Source of the DNA: Hirsutella rhossiliensis
Taxonomy: Eukaryota > Ascomycota > Sordariomycetes > Hypocreales > Ophiocordycipitaceae
Direction of reading: 5' to 3'
NCBI RefSeq assembly: GCF_020360975.1
Contig: NW_025408673.1
Coordinates: forward strand, 3,100,001-3,164,000
Length of the DNA stretch: 64,000 nucleotides
Positions 34,911 through 44,821 of the stretch are shown here, one piece after another. The translations under genes were made by a program, and so were the position numbers. Numbering within the stretch: the stretch's first letter is position 1; each line of letters starts with the position of its first letter. Under the pieces are notes generated by a model that was not told the DNA's origin, did not search any database, and saw nothing but the letters and a program-made list of their open reading frames with translations.

Positions 34911-35158
34911 CGTAAATAAAAATAAATAATGCCCTGCCCCCTTGCTGCCCCTTTTAGTTCCAGCTGCGCAGTTCGCTTCCAACGCCTCCGTAGACCATAC
35001 GCCGCCGCAGACCACATAGAGGAAGGTGCCCAAGCCGGCCCGGCTTCTAACTCCGCCATAGACCACACGCCTCCACAGACCACCCCCTTCGCCCGTCCTC
35101 CTGGCCCTTAACCTACACTCCTTTACGTCAGAAGTGTGGAAAATGCAGGGCGCCTGCG
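34911..35158. other. Left flank of copy D with a short direct repeat
   Basis: No gene is present. Two similar segments of about 32 bases (34983-35014 and 35053-35084, core TAGACCAYACGCC then CAGACCAC) form a direct repeat. The ATTGG boxes seen in B, C, E and F are absent, so the left end of D is rearranged or truncated. The last 40 bases match copy E (CCTGGCCCTT..ACCT). Confidence 0.5.
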
Positions 35159-38100
35159 TTACCTGCGGAGCCAGTCGGCCGCCTCCTGTGTTGTCTGCGT
35201 GCTAAGCTCCTCTAGCCGGGCCTGCGCTGCCGTCATCTCCTCAGGCACCCGGTTCCCCACTAGGTCCCGCTCCGCACCTCTGATACGAGCATGATGCCGT
35301 CGAGCGTCGGGCACCGCGACAGCTGCACGTATAGGCTATACGGGTCGCACGACGACGGCACCGCCCTCCTCGACCGTCGTCATCCTCGCCCCCCGCAGCT
35401 CCAGCGCCACGCGCTCTAGCGTCCCGCCCTGCACCTTATAGTCGGTGCAGGCGAAGGCCGCCGCGCACGGCAGGCCCCTCCGGCTGACGTCGTTGCGCTG
35501 CCATGGCCGCTTCCGCTGCGCTGTGATCTTGACGCTGATGGGCGTTAGCAGGATCGTCCCGGCAGGCATCCCGACGAAGTGGAAGTCCTGGTCGTCTCCG
35601 AGGCCAGCACGATGCCCGCCGGCGGCCCGAAGTGCATGATGAGCTCCGCCGAGACGCGGTGGCCGGGAAGGCGCGGTCGGGGATGACGTCCACCGCCGTG
35701 TACCCGGCCCCGTTCACAAGCTTCAGCCCCTGGTGCGTGTTCTGGTTCACGACGACCGGCATGCCTGGCACGAAGAGGAAGACGGCCGGCACCGGGGTCG
35801 CGCTGTCGTCGCCCTGGCCTAGCATTAGCACCGCCTCCTCTTCCGTCGGCACGCCGTCCCTCCACTTATGCTCGGAGAGGAAGACGCGCGCCGCCGTCCG
35901 CCGCCTCTCCGGAACGCGAGCGCCGCCTCTAGGTTGAGGTTCCAGCGGTTCCGGTTGAGCGGCGTCACCACCGTCAGGCCCGTCTCCCACGGGATCCGCC
36001 TGCCCGGCCGGTAGCATCTCGAGTTGAGCAGCTCTAGGTCCGACCGGTCCTGCTCGCCCCGGCGGATCCGCCCGAGCAGCCGCCGCAGCTCCGGGTCGCC
36101 GGCGGCCCGCATCTGCTCGTCAGCATGACGACCGTCGTGAAGCGCCGCCACAGCGCGTGCGCCTTGTCGTGCCGCCGCCGCTGCTCGGCCGCGAACGCCC
36201 CGTCCTCGTCCCACGCCACCGCCGCGCTCGGCAGCAGGATCGACCGTTCCTGCACCGGCCGGAACTGGTGGAAGTCGCCGCAGAGGATCACTACCGGGAT
36301 GCCGCCGAAGTCCCGCGCCGACCCCCGCAGCCGGCAGAGCTGCTCGTTGGCGGCGTGCAGCGTCCGCGCCCCGAGCATGCTGACCTCGTCGATCACCAGC
36401 ACCTCCTTCTCCTGCCAGTCCATCCGCGACCGGCCGTCGACGAAGCGCTCGCCCTGGCCCGCCAGCCGTACGCCGTCAATGTCCTCGTCCCCTCCCGCCC
36501 GGCCGCCCTGGCCGACCGTAAGGCCGCAGGCCGAGTGCAGCGTGATGCCGTTGATCCGCGCTGCCGCCGTCCCCGACGTCGCCGTAACCAGTACCCGGCT
36601 CGATAGGTCCTCCGGGCGAGCAGCTCGACGAGCGCCTCGATGACGCGCGACTTGCCGGTGCCGCCCTCGCCGCCGATGAATAGGCAGAGCTGGCCACCAC
36701 CGTCGCCGCCTGCGTCGTCGCCCTGCCGGATTCGGTCGAGTTGCCGGCACACGATTAGGAGGGCGATGGCCTGCTTCTCGTTGAGCGTGAGCTGGCCCGC
36801 CAGCTCCTGCCGGCGGCGACGAACGAGCCCGCGGGGCCGAGCCGCACGCCCACCCCCGCCGCCGTGCCTGCGTCTGCGTCGCCGTCGGCCGCCGTTACGT
36901 CGATGTCGTCCTCGCCGAAGCCCCCCATCACCCCGCGAAGGCCGCGCCGCGGTCGGCCCCGACGCCCGCCGCCGCCCCGCCGCCCTGGATGCCCTGGATC
37001 GCCCGCTCCGCCCCGCGCCGCGCTCCTCTGCTGCGACTTGATGGCCCGCACCTCTTCTTGCCGCGGCAGTGCCGCCCCCGACAGCGCCGAGCCCGGTAGG
37101 TTCACCCGCCTGCCTGCCCTCTCGTCCGCCACCACCGTCGCCGCGAGCTCGGCCGCCGACCCGAGCGCCGACTGCTGGAACCGGCAGAGCTGCTGCGTCA
37201 TCGCTAGCAGCTCTGTTGACTGCGCCGTGACTTGTCCCGCGCTGGCGGCGTTCCGGACGACGTCGATGAGCCGAGCCGCGTCGCCCGCCCCGCCGGCGCG
37301 GTATGCCTCCTCGCCCCCTTCGGCCGCCCCCCTGCCTTCGTCGTCGGCCTGCGGCGCCGTCATACCGCCCTCCTCGGCCGTGGCGGCCCACTGCTTGGCG
37401 TCGCGCTTCGCGTCCTCCGCCGACCGCCGGAGGAGCTGCACGTTGTCTGCGAGCCGCGCGACCCTCGGCGCCAGCGACTCCCGCGCCCGTGCCCAGATGT
37501 TGTTAATGTCGCCTGCCTCCTCGCCGAGGAAGGACTCCACGGCACGAATAGGGCCAGGTGCTGCACCGCCGCCCTAGATGCTGTTAGCCGATGCCCCTAG
37601 CTGCTCTGCCTTCCTCTTAGGCGCCCCCCGTCTTATAGTACGCACCTCCGGTGGCACGACTCGTCGTCTTCCTCGCTGAACTCCTTGCTGAGGTATCCGT
37701 CGACGCATACAGCCCCCCCGCACCCCGGCCGCCTAAGCGCCTGCCCCCACCCCTCCCCCGCCCCCCAGCTCCCCGCGAGGGGTCCCCCCCCCCAGCCCGC
37801 CATACCGTCGGCGCCGCTGCCGTTTTGCTTTAACCTTACAAGCGATGCGTAGTCATAAAGGCAGAGGCCCCGCAGGAGCTCGCCCCGGTGCCGGTAGGCC
37901 TCGACGAGAGGGATCTCAGGCCAGCCTCCTCGACGACGACCGTCTCGTCCGGCGCGTCGCCCGTCGCCTCGGCGCCGCTCGCCCGTCGGAGGTGCCGCCA
38001 CCGGCGGAAGACGGCCCAGTAGAGCTGGTTTGCGTTTATATACGCCCACGCTGAGCCGCTGCTAAACTCCGCCGGGTACCCTAGGAGGTGCGCGATCACC

Positions 38101-41100
38101 TCGACCTGCGACAGCGGCCGCTCCGTAAAGACTCGATTCGCCGCCTTAAGCAGGAACGTTCTCGTCTTATTCCCCTACGGGGTCCGCCGCCGTCGCTACC
38201 CTTCGGCCCCGCCCTCCCGGCCGGCGTCGCGGTCGGCGCCACTTCTGTTGCCCTCTCCCGTCGGCTCTAGCACAGGAAGGAACTCGGCCGCGGCGGCCAC
38301 ACGCTTCCACACCGGGTCCTCTACCTTCGTCGCATAGTTAGTAATATAGTAGATTAGGGCCATGGTCTTGCGCTGCGTCGCGATGAACGAGATGTCGTGG
38401 TTGTGTCGTAGCCCCACTGCCATCGCCCTGTTCCACCGGTTCACCATGCTATGCGTCCGCCGGATCTCGAGCACCCCGTCCGCCGTCAGCGCCGTCCTCT
38501 CCACCAACCTCCACGGCGCCTTAAACCGGCAGAGGTCCCCTTCCGCGCCCCACGCCGAGCGAGTATTTTACGCAGGTCGCGCTATGCGTATGGATCTGCG
38601 TCGCGCCCGCGCAGAAGTTGGCCTCCTCGTCGAAGGTGTCCGTGAAGCGCGCGACGTCGTCGAGCCGCGACGATATGTCCGCCGTGGCCGACCGCTCTGC
38701 CTGCATGGCACAGTAACCTTCTGCGTCTAGCTCCTGCGGCCTCGGTTCAGCTTAGGCCCTCAGCCTGCCCCAGATAGGGGCATCGGGTTTGTGTTAAGGC
38801 TGCCGCCTTACCTCAGAGAAGACGCTATCTACGTAGCGGACGATGCGCTCCCGGTACGCCGCCTGCTCCTCCGCGTCCGGGCCGGCGAGCGCGTCGCCAA
38901 TGCCCGCGTTGCCCTTAGCCAGAGGAGCCCGTGGATGTGGAGGGCGCCTCGCTCGTTGGTCTCTACCGCCCGTAGTATGCGCCGACGTGGCCGAACACCG
39001 ACTCCTCCCCGACGTTGACGTAGTGCTCGAAGAAGAGCGTCATCTCCGGTGGAAGAAGACGGCCGAGCTCATCGGGTCCGATATGGCCAGCCGCGTCCGC
39101 TTATACGCGGTCCCTAGGTCACTTAGGAAGGCCTCGGCCTCGTCGGGGTCGCGGCCGCGGTGCGCCGCTAGCCGTAACTTTACTAGGTTCGTAATGTCGT
39201 TCGGGTTCAGCGTGAACCAGATAGCCGGCACCCGTACCTAACGATGAGGATAGTATCTTCTTCCGCATACTAAGGCGGCTCTCCTCGACATTGGCTGCCG
39301 GTAGCCGAACACGGAGAGGGACCGGAGGAGCTCTTTACCCCGTCGTCGCTAGTCTTACCTGTGGCCTCGAGCTCGGCCTGGCCGCCTCGAGCCTCTGCGC
39401 CGTTAACGACTTTAGTAGGCCCTCGACCCTTGCGAAGTTCTTCCTCGCTACGCCTAGCATGCTGGCCTGGCGGTTCTTAGACCGCACGCCCATGTTAAAG
39501 ACAAGGAAGGCGAAGATAGGGTGCGTCGCGAACCGGCCGCCGTGACGCCGCAGCACGACGTCGGCCCATGCCTGAGCTTCATGTTCCGCGTCGACATAAG
39601 GCCCTCTGCAACCCGCTCCGCCTGGGCGCCCTGGTTCCCGACGCTAGGCCCGCGCTCTCCCGCGGCGTCCTCGTCGGCGAGCCTCGGCCCGCCCAAGCCA
39701 AAGGGGAACAGGGTCGGAAAGGCCTTTGCAAAGAAGGAGGCGTCCGCCGAGTCGGCGAAATCCTCGCCGCGTCGCACCTGTATGTACGGCTCGCCGTCGC
39801 CGCCGTCGCCCGCCGCCCTCTGGCCGCCGTCCCTACCCACGTCCTCGGCTGGCGCGCGCTCCTCGGGCCCGACCGCGTCGCGGGCGAAGCGAATCTTCTC
39901 GGCGTCGGCCACATCTGGCGCCCCATCTAACGGGAACATGCCGGAAGACGTTACCTCATTGATTACGTCCCCGTCCTCTTCGGGCCTAGCGCCGTCCCTG
40001 TCGTCGTCCTCGCACGTGAGCCCGACGTCGCGGCTCCCCTCGGCGGGGTCCTGGCCCTGCCTTAGCATCGCGAGGATTTCCTCGATCTCGGCCGCGCCTC
40101 CGTCGTCCATGGCCCGCTCCGACGGCGGCACCACCTGCGCCGTCTGCGTCCTCTCCCGCGCCGACGGCTCGTTTCGCTCCAGCCGCTCGCACACCACCGG
40201 CGGCACCGTGCGGCGGCGCCCCAGCTGGCTATCTCCGCCGCGTCGATCTCGACCTCGCCGTAGAGCGGGTTGTTCTCCTGAGCCAGGCCAGCGCCCTCTC
40301 GACCGCCGACCGCCTTACCGACAGCAGGCCTGATAGGTCCCGCGGCCCGGGCCTCTCAGCGCCCTGCCACGAGACGTGGATCTCGTCCATGACCCGGACC
40401 AGCGGGTGCGGCAGCACCTGGCAGCCAGGCCCTGCACGTCGTTCGGGAACACCGTGATATGGCCCTTGACGTGCCTCGGGTACCTCACGCTCTGCCTCTG
40501 GCCGCCGGGGATGCTATACTTCGTCACGAAGCCGTAGCACGAGTTGAGCGAGATGAGCTTCTCCTCGAGCGGCGTGAGGTCCTTTAGCTCGTCGGGGTAC
40601 GCGTGCTCGCAGCCGAGCCGCCCATGGAGGTGCATGGCCGGCGACGCCCCCTCACGCCCGGCCCATCGCGCGCACTCTGCGCAGACCGCCACCGGCCTGC
40701 CCTCCGGGAAGCAGGCTTGGCACCCGAACGGGGACCGCCCGCCCCGCAACACCGCTCCGCGACCACCCTCCCACCCTCCCACGCCATCTCCTCAGCTCCC
40801 CTTGGCCCGCTTCCGGTAGCATAGCGTGCAGGTCGCGATCGGCAGCGTGCCAGCGTCGTGGAACGCCCGGTAGAACTTCCGCACCGTCCTCACCTGCCTC
40901 TCGCGCGGCACCGGCGCACACCACGTCTGCTCGTTGGCCAGCCTCTCGCCCGCCTCGAACTCCTCGTCGAGGTGCCGCAGCGCGCTGGCTAGGTCCTCGG
41001 CCTGCAGCTCCTTGGTCTCGGCACCTTTCACCGACCCGGGCGCGTTTCCGCTCGGCCTGCCCACTACTAAGATGGCGTTTCCTCTTCTGCTCTTCCTCGC

Positions 41101-42072
41101 CTGCCGTCTTATCGCCGATCTACCTGCGTCCGGTTAGCTATCACCGCTACACGCCTTTACCTCGCTCTACGACCGTACCTGCCGAGGCGCTATCTCTGCC
41201 GCCAACAAGCAGCCCGGCTGCGGCCGGAGTTGTGGCGGGGATCTCGGCCCTGCTGGCCGGCCGGGACTGGATGGCTCGCGGCGAGTGCTGGCTTCCGATC
41301 GAGACTACGGCCGAGCTAGTCCCGCTTGACGGCGGCGAAGGGCCGGCGGCCCTCCAAGTCGGTTGTGGCCGAATATCCCGCGGAACGTCCGAACTTCTCG
41401 TCGGCGGCGGCGAGGCCCGGCGGCCTCCACCGTCGGCAGAGGCCGGATTTCCTCGGTGCGCGCTGGCTTTTCCTGAGGCCGAGACGGCGCTAGGCCCGCC
41501 TTGCGGCAGCCGGCGCCCTGCCGCCGTCGGTGTCGACAGAGCCTGGATATCCCGCGGCGCGTCCGAACTTCTCGTCGGCGGCGAAGGGCCGGCGGCCCTC
41601 CATGTCGGCTGTGGCCGAATGTCCCGCGGAACGTCCGAACTTCTCGTCGGCGGCGGCGAAGGACCGGCGGCCTCTACTGTCGGCAGAGGCCGGATTTCTC
41701 TTGGTGCGCGCTGGCTTTTCCTGAGGCCGAGACGGCGCTGGGCACGCCTTGCGGCAGCCAGTGCCCTGCCGCCCTCGGTGTCGGCGGCAGCCAAGTTGCC
41801 GCCGCGCTTGGTGTCGGCCGAGGCTGGATATCCCGCGGCATGACTCGGCCTGCGCTGATCCTCCATCTCCTAGTCCTGGCGGTCTTCCCGCCCTCGCCTC
41901 GGAGGCGCCTCCTTGACGCCTCTTCTTGCTCTCCGAGGGCGCCGCTAGCAAGTGCCGGCGCTGCTGTGGTCGGCTGGAACTCTGGTCCTGTGTACGGCGC
42001 TGCGCAGGCTTCTGGCGCCGGGCTTGCCCCGTCCCCCGCTCCGGACTGGTCCCTTCCGTTGGCTGGCTTCAT
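35159..42072 (-). pseudogene. Helitron Rep-helicase (RepHel), copy D, frameshifted
   Basis: The start is ATG at 42072 (MKPANGRDQSGAGDG), shared with copy E. The N-terminal region (about 41870-41150) has repeats of PRDIRPQPTWRAAGPSPP type. The Cys-rich part (CTLCYRKR, CAECAR) is around 40830-40640. The DUF6570-like region is about 40600-40200. Helitron_like_N has the HUH motif HIH at 38931-38939. YITNYATK has its tyrosines at 38346-38348 and 38334-38336. The helicase half starts near 37575, with Walker A at about 36651-36675 and DYKVQGGTLERVALEL near 35430. The stop is TAA at 35159 after QEAADWLRR. Frame changes are frequent, e.g. near 36820 (one base short in AGRELAG), 36600, 36120 and 35940. 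GC content and codon endings are higher in C/G than in A to C. Confidence 0.88.
41330..41700 (-). repeat. Tandem repeats in the RepHel D N-terminus
   Basis: Units carry tcggcggcgaAGGGCCGGCGGCCtcc followed by gTCGGcYGTGGCCGAATRTCCCGCGG and CGTCCGAACTTCTCGTCGGC. On the coding strand they give PRDIRPQPTWRAAGPSPP and variants (PREIRPLPTVEAAGPSPP, PRDIQALSTPTAAGRRLP). The pattern recurs in copy E at 50960-51200. They correspond to the RPIQ modules of A and C. Confidence 0.8.
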
Positions 42073-42826
42073 TGCGACACCGGTCTACCAAAGCCCCACG
42101 GACGTCTTGTCTTCCTCTTTGCACCTGCCCTCTTTGGCCCTGCCTACTTATGGTGCCACTAGGCCTGGCGTAAATCCTCGTAAGTGTAATAACAGCGTAT
42201 AAATCCTTGCCTCGATTATTCGCCCTGCACTTATCTTGCTGACTGGCACCCTCTTGCGCATATAGGATCCTCTACAAAAGTCTATATATCTTACTCGTAG
42301 CTCTCTACTATATCTATATGCGTGCTGCTGCTCTTGCATTATACCGGCGCCGCCTTTCTATTAAGCCCGCCCGCCATTGCCTGCTGCTATATGCGATAGG
42401 CTAGACGGCCTCGGCCGATCCTTATATGTACGTCGCCGCGACGGCTTCTTCTTGCCTATGCTTTGCATGCTACGCTTTTCCTTCTTGTCATCCAGCTCTT
42501 ATCAGTCAAAGCTTCCGTATGCCCCTAGACACTTGCCCGCTGAAGTTTAAAACCATGTCTTACACGTGTTGCGAATAGGGCTGCCTGCTTCTCCTCGAAT
42601 ATAGCTTCGCGCGTCCTGCTTGTCTTAAAACTCTCAACATCTTACTAGACCGCCTTTTAAAGTTCTCCCTTCTCTTATTGCACTCTCCTCTATACGCATC
42701 TTATAACCCTCTTTTACAAAGGCTCCTTATATAACCTACCACTAACGCCATGTTGCGTCTTTGTTTAGAATCCTTTGACTTCTCTTACACACCATCGCCA
42801 CTGGCCCTTCTCTTTTACACTAAACT
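42073..42826. promoter_or_regulatory. Conserved divergent spacer of copy D
   Basis: Non-coding stretches conserved with E and F include CATTATACCGGCGCCG (42337-42352) and CCATGTCTTACACGTGTTGCG (42553 on), which contains the E-box CACGTG. TCTTACTAGACCGCCTTTT-like sequence lies near 42640. AT-rich tracts (TATATATCTTACTCG) are frequent. I see no gene here. Confidence 0.5.
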
Positions 42827-43080
42827 TCCCACCCGGCCCTTGCCGATACGCCCATGAAGAGGGCGCGCTTGCAGCAGCAGAATTCGCCGCCTTCCTCGTC
42901 TTCGGACACCGTCAGCTCCGCCGCCCCCTCCTCCTCCCCCGCCGGCCGCTTCTTCGTCTCGACCGAGCGGCGTCCCGCCCGTTCCTGCTCCGGCAGCCAA
43001 GCCGGGTTCCTCTTGACTCTATTGTCGCGAGCACCTCCGACCCGCCCGCTCGACCTATCCGCTATCGCATGCAGAAATGA
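42827..43080 (+). pseudogene. Helitron partner, copy D: C-terminal remnant
   Basis: Only the tail is left: HPALADTPMKRARLQQQNSP, a Ser/Pro-rich stretch, and the final YRMQK just before TGA at 43080. The sequence to the left (up to about 42826, taaact) matches copy E up to 52320, and the sequence to the right matches copy E from 53588. About 1.27 kb with the start codon, intron and all conserved blocks has therefore been deleted. No product is expected. Confidence 0.82.
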
Positions 43081-43357
43081 GCTGCCTACTATAAACCTAT
43101 CGCTCTCTTACGCCTCTTGCCTTTACTAAAATAAACCGTTCTCCCTCTCGAGATGCTATTCCTAACGAAACTTATCGCTGCAAAATTACCATTACTCTAC
43201 ACATTACAACGTTTATCTCTTTTTTGAAACAACAACTTTAGCTTGCGACCTATTTCTTACGATAGTGCCTGCCTCTATTTGTTCTCCGTGACCTTGTTTA
43301 TGTCCTGCGCGTTATGCCTTGTCCCTTTTACTTTCCTTCCCTCCTCTCCCTAGCTCC

Positions 43358-43926
43358 CTAGCTTGCCTTTGCCTTGCATCCCTTCTTGTGCACCTTCCAG
43401 TCCTCCTTTTGGTGTTGCCTGCTGCAGTACGCCACCGTCAGGCATCGGCTGCACCTCCTCGCCCCCGCCATCTCTCCACAAACCCGGCAGACCTTCCCCT
43501 CTGTGCTCTGCGCATCCTGCCCTTGCATTTGCGTCGCGCCCTTGTTTCCGCCCGCCTGCCCCGCCTCTGCCATCTTGTCCTGCATTTCCTGCCTCGTCCT
43601 AATTTCGCATCCTTCTTTGCCGCAGAACGACGACACGACCACGAGCACAAACGGCCTCTCTGCGTGTAGGTACGATATCGGGCTCTGTAGAATCTCCTTT
43701 GCGAGTCCGCCGCAGCTCTCGCAGCGCACCCCTGCTGCCTTCCGACACGCTGCCTCGTGCTCCCGTAGGATCGGCCTTATCCACTGTAGGAACAGTGCAC
43801 TGGCTGCGTGGTTCGGCCTCGCCTGGCTACCTGCGTCACGAGCGTCTTCGGGATGCTATGCTTGTACTTCAGCTCCGTGGCCCCGAATTCGCACCAGAAC
43901 TCCACGGAAACGTTGCAAGTGGCCAT
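43358..43926 (-). pseudogene. MYND zinc-finger protein, copy D (one frameshift)
   Basis: The start is ATG at 43926 (MATCNVSVEFWCEFGATELK). A one-base loss near 43825 (GTAGCC where copy E has GTAGGCC) breaks the frame, and the rest is open to the stop at 43358. The C-terminal third is a MYND finger: CRVCG, CSRC, YCSRQHQKEDWKVHKKGC. An upstream CESCG is followed by a hydrophobic FVLVVVSSFCG stretch. MYND domains bind protein partners; the target is unknown. The gene lies between the partner and the right end, present only in D and E, so it is read as captured cargo. Confidence 0.8.
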
Positions 43927-44226
43927 GCTGTAGTTGTTTTCCTAACTGCTCGATCGGTAGCTAGGGTAGACGCTTCTGCTCTTGTTCTCCTATTCGTGCC
44001 TTGGCGCCCCTCTTATGCTCCCTTCCTCTCGCTTACCCCGCAATCGTCATCACCGCTTTACTTGCCTTCTTGCTTTTTCTGCCTCTTCCCCGCGGCGGGA
44101 TGGTGCCCGAATGGTCGCTTTCTTTACCTACCTTTTTTGCATGTTTTAGTTCCTAGCGCTACCGCCTGCTTGCGTTCTTTCTCTCACCCTGTCTTTGTCT
44201 TGTTTGTCTCTCCAATCTTCGGCCTT

Positions 44227-44271
44227 CGTTCCTCAAGGCTCTTTGCGCAACCCATGAAGGGTTGCCTTACC
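44227..44271 (+). repeat. Right (hairpin) end of Helitron D
   Basis: CGTTCCTCAAGGC (44227-44239), then hairpin GCAACCC (44247-44253), loop ATGAA, GGGTTGC (44259-44265), then CTTACC. It is followed at 44275 by ACGAAAAGGTTCTTCTGG, the inner part of a left end, so D and E are directly joined. Confidence 0.87.
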
Positions 44272-44292
44272 TGTGACGAAAAGGTTCTTCTG

Positions 44293-44821
44293 GTTCCTCC
44301 CCGGGGAGAAAGAAAAAAAAAACGCCGCCATCAACTTCCCCCCCCCTAAATGCCGCCCTCTGATTCGTCGGCTGCCGTCCTCTAATTCGTCGGCTTGCTC
44401 TCTTCAGATTGGTTTAAAAATACAACCTCACCGCTCTCGTCGCCGCCCCTTTTTGCCCTCTTTCCTTGAAGCCCGTCTTCTTTCCTGGCCCTTTCTTTCA
44501 AGCTCGCCCCGAATACGCCCTTTCCTCTTTGCCCCTCCTGGCCCTTGACCTGTGCTCCTTTTACGTCGGTAGCTACGGCAAGCCCGCTAGCCTAGAGCCG
44601 GCTGGCCTGTGAAGTCTAAATCTCCGCCTTTGCGGTCCGTCTATATTAGACACGCACCCGTCGATGTCCATTAACTACCTTGAGATTGTTGCTCGTATTT
44701 CTATCTATCTACGTTACGCCTTCCCATACTTTTGCTTTCTCCGCCCCTGATTGTGTGCTAGGCTAGTCGTCCCAAGGGCAGGATCTCCTCCGCTGCGAGC
44801 GAGACGCCTACGCCGCCCGCG
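44293..44821 (+). promoter_or_regulatory. Promoter-like block at the left end of Helitron E
   Basis: CCTCTGATTCG and CTCTAATTCG (decayed ATTGG boxes) near 44360 and 44391 are followed by ATTGG at 44408-44412, TTTAAAAATA directly after it, and a CT-rich stretch. About 250 bases of featureless DNA follow before the RepHel stop at 44822. Confidence 0.45.

Larger units (their letters stand above)
34911..44275 (-). mobile_element. Helitron copy D
   Basis: It begins just after the copy C hairpin, without a recognisable GCCTTGAGGAACGA motif, and ends at its own hairpin (44227-44275). RepHel is at 35159-42072 (minus). Of the partner only the C-terminal tail remains (42827-43080), and a MYND-type gene (43358-43926, minus) has been added before the right end. 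Confidence 0.82.

Noticed and set aside
39521..40333. 270-codon plus-strand frame opposite RepHel D
   Set aside because: Antisense shadow of the DUF6570/linker region; low complexity and no start context or conservation of its own.
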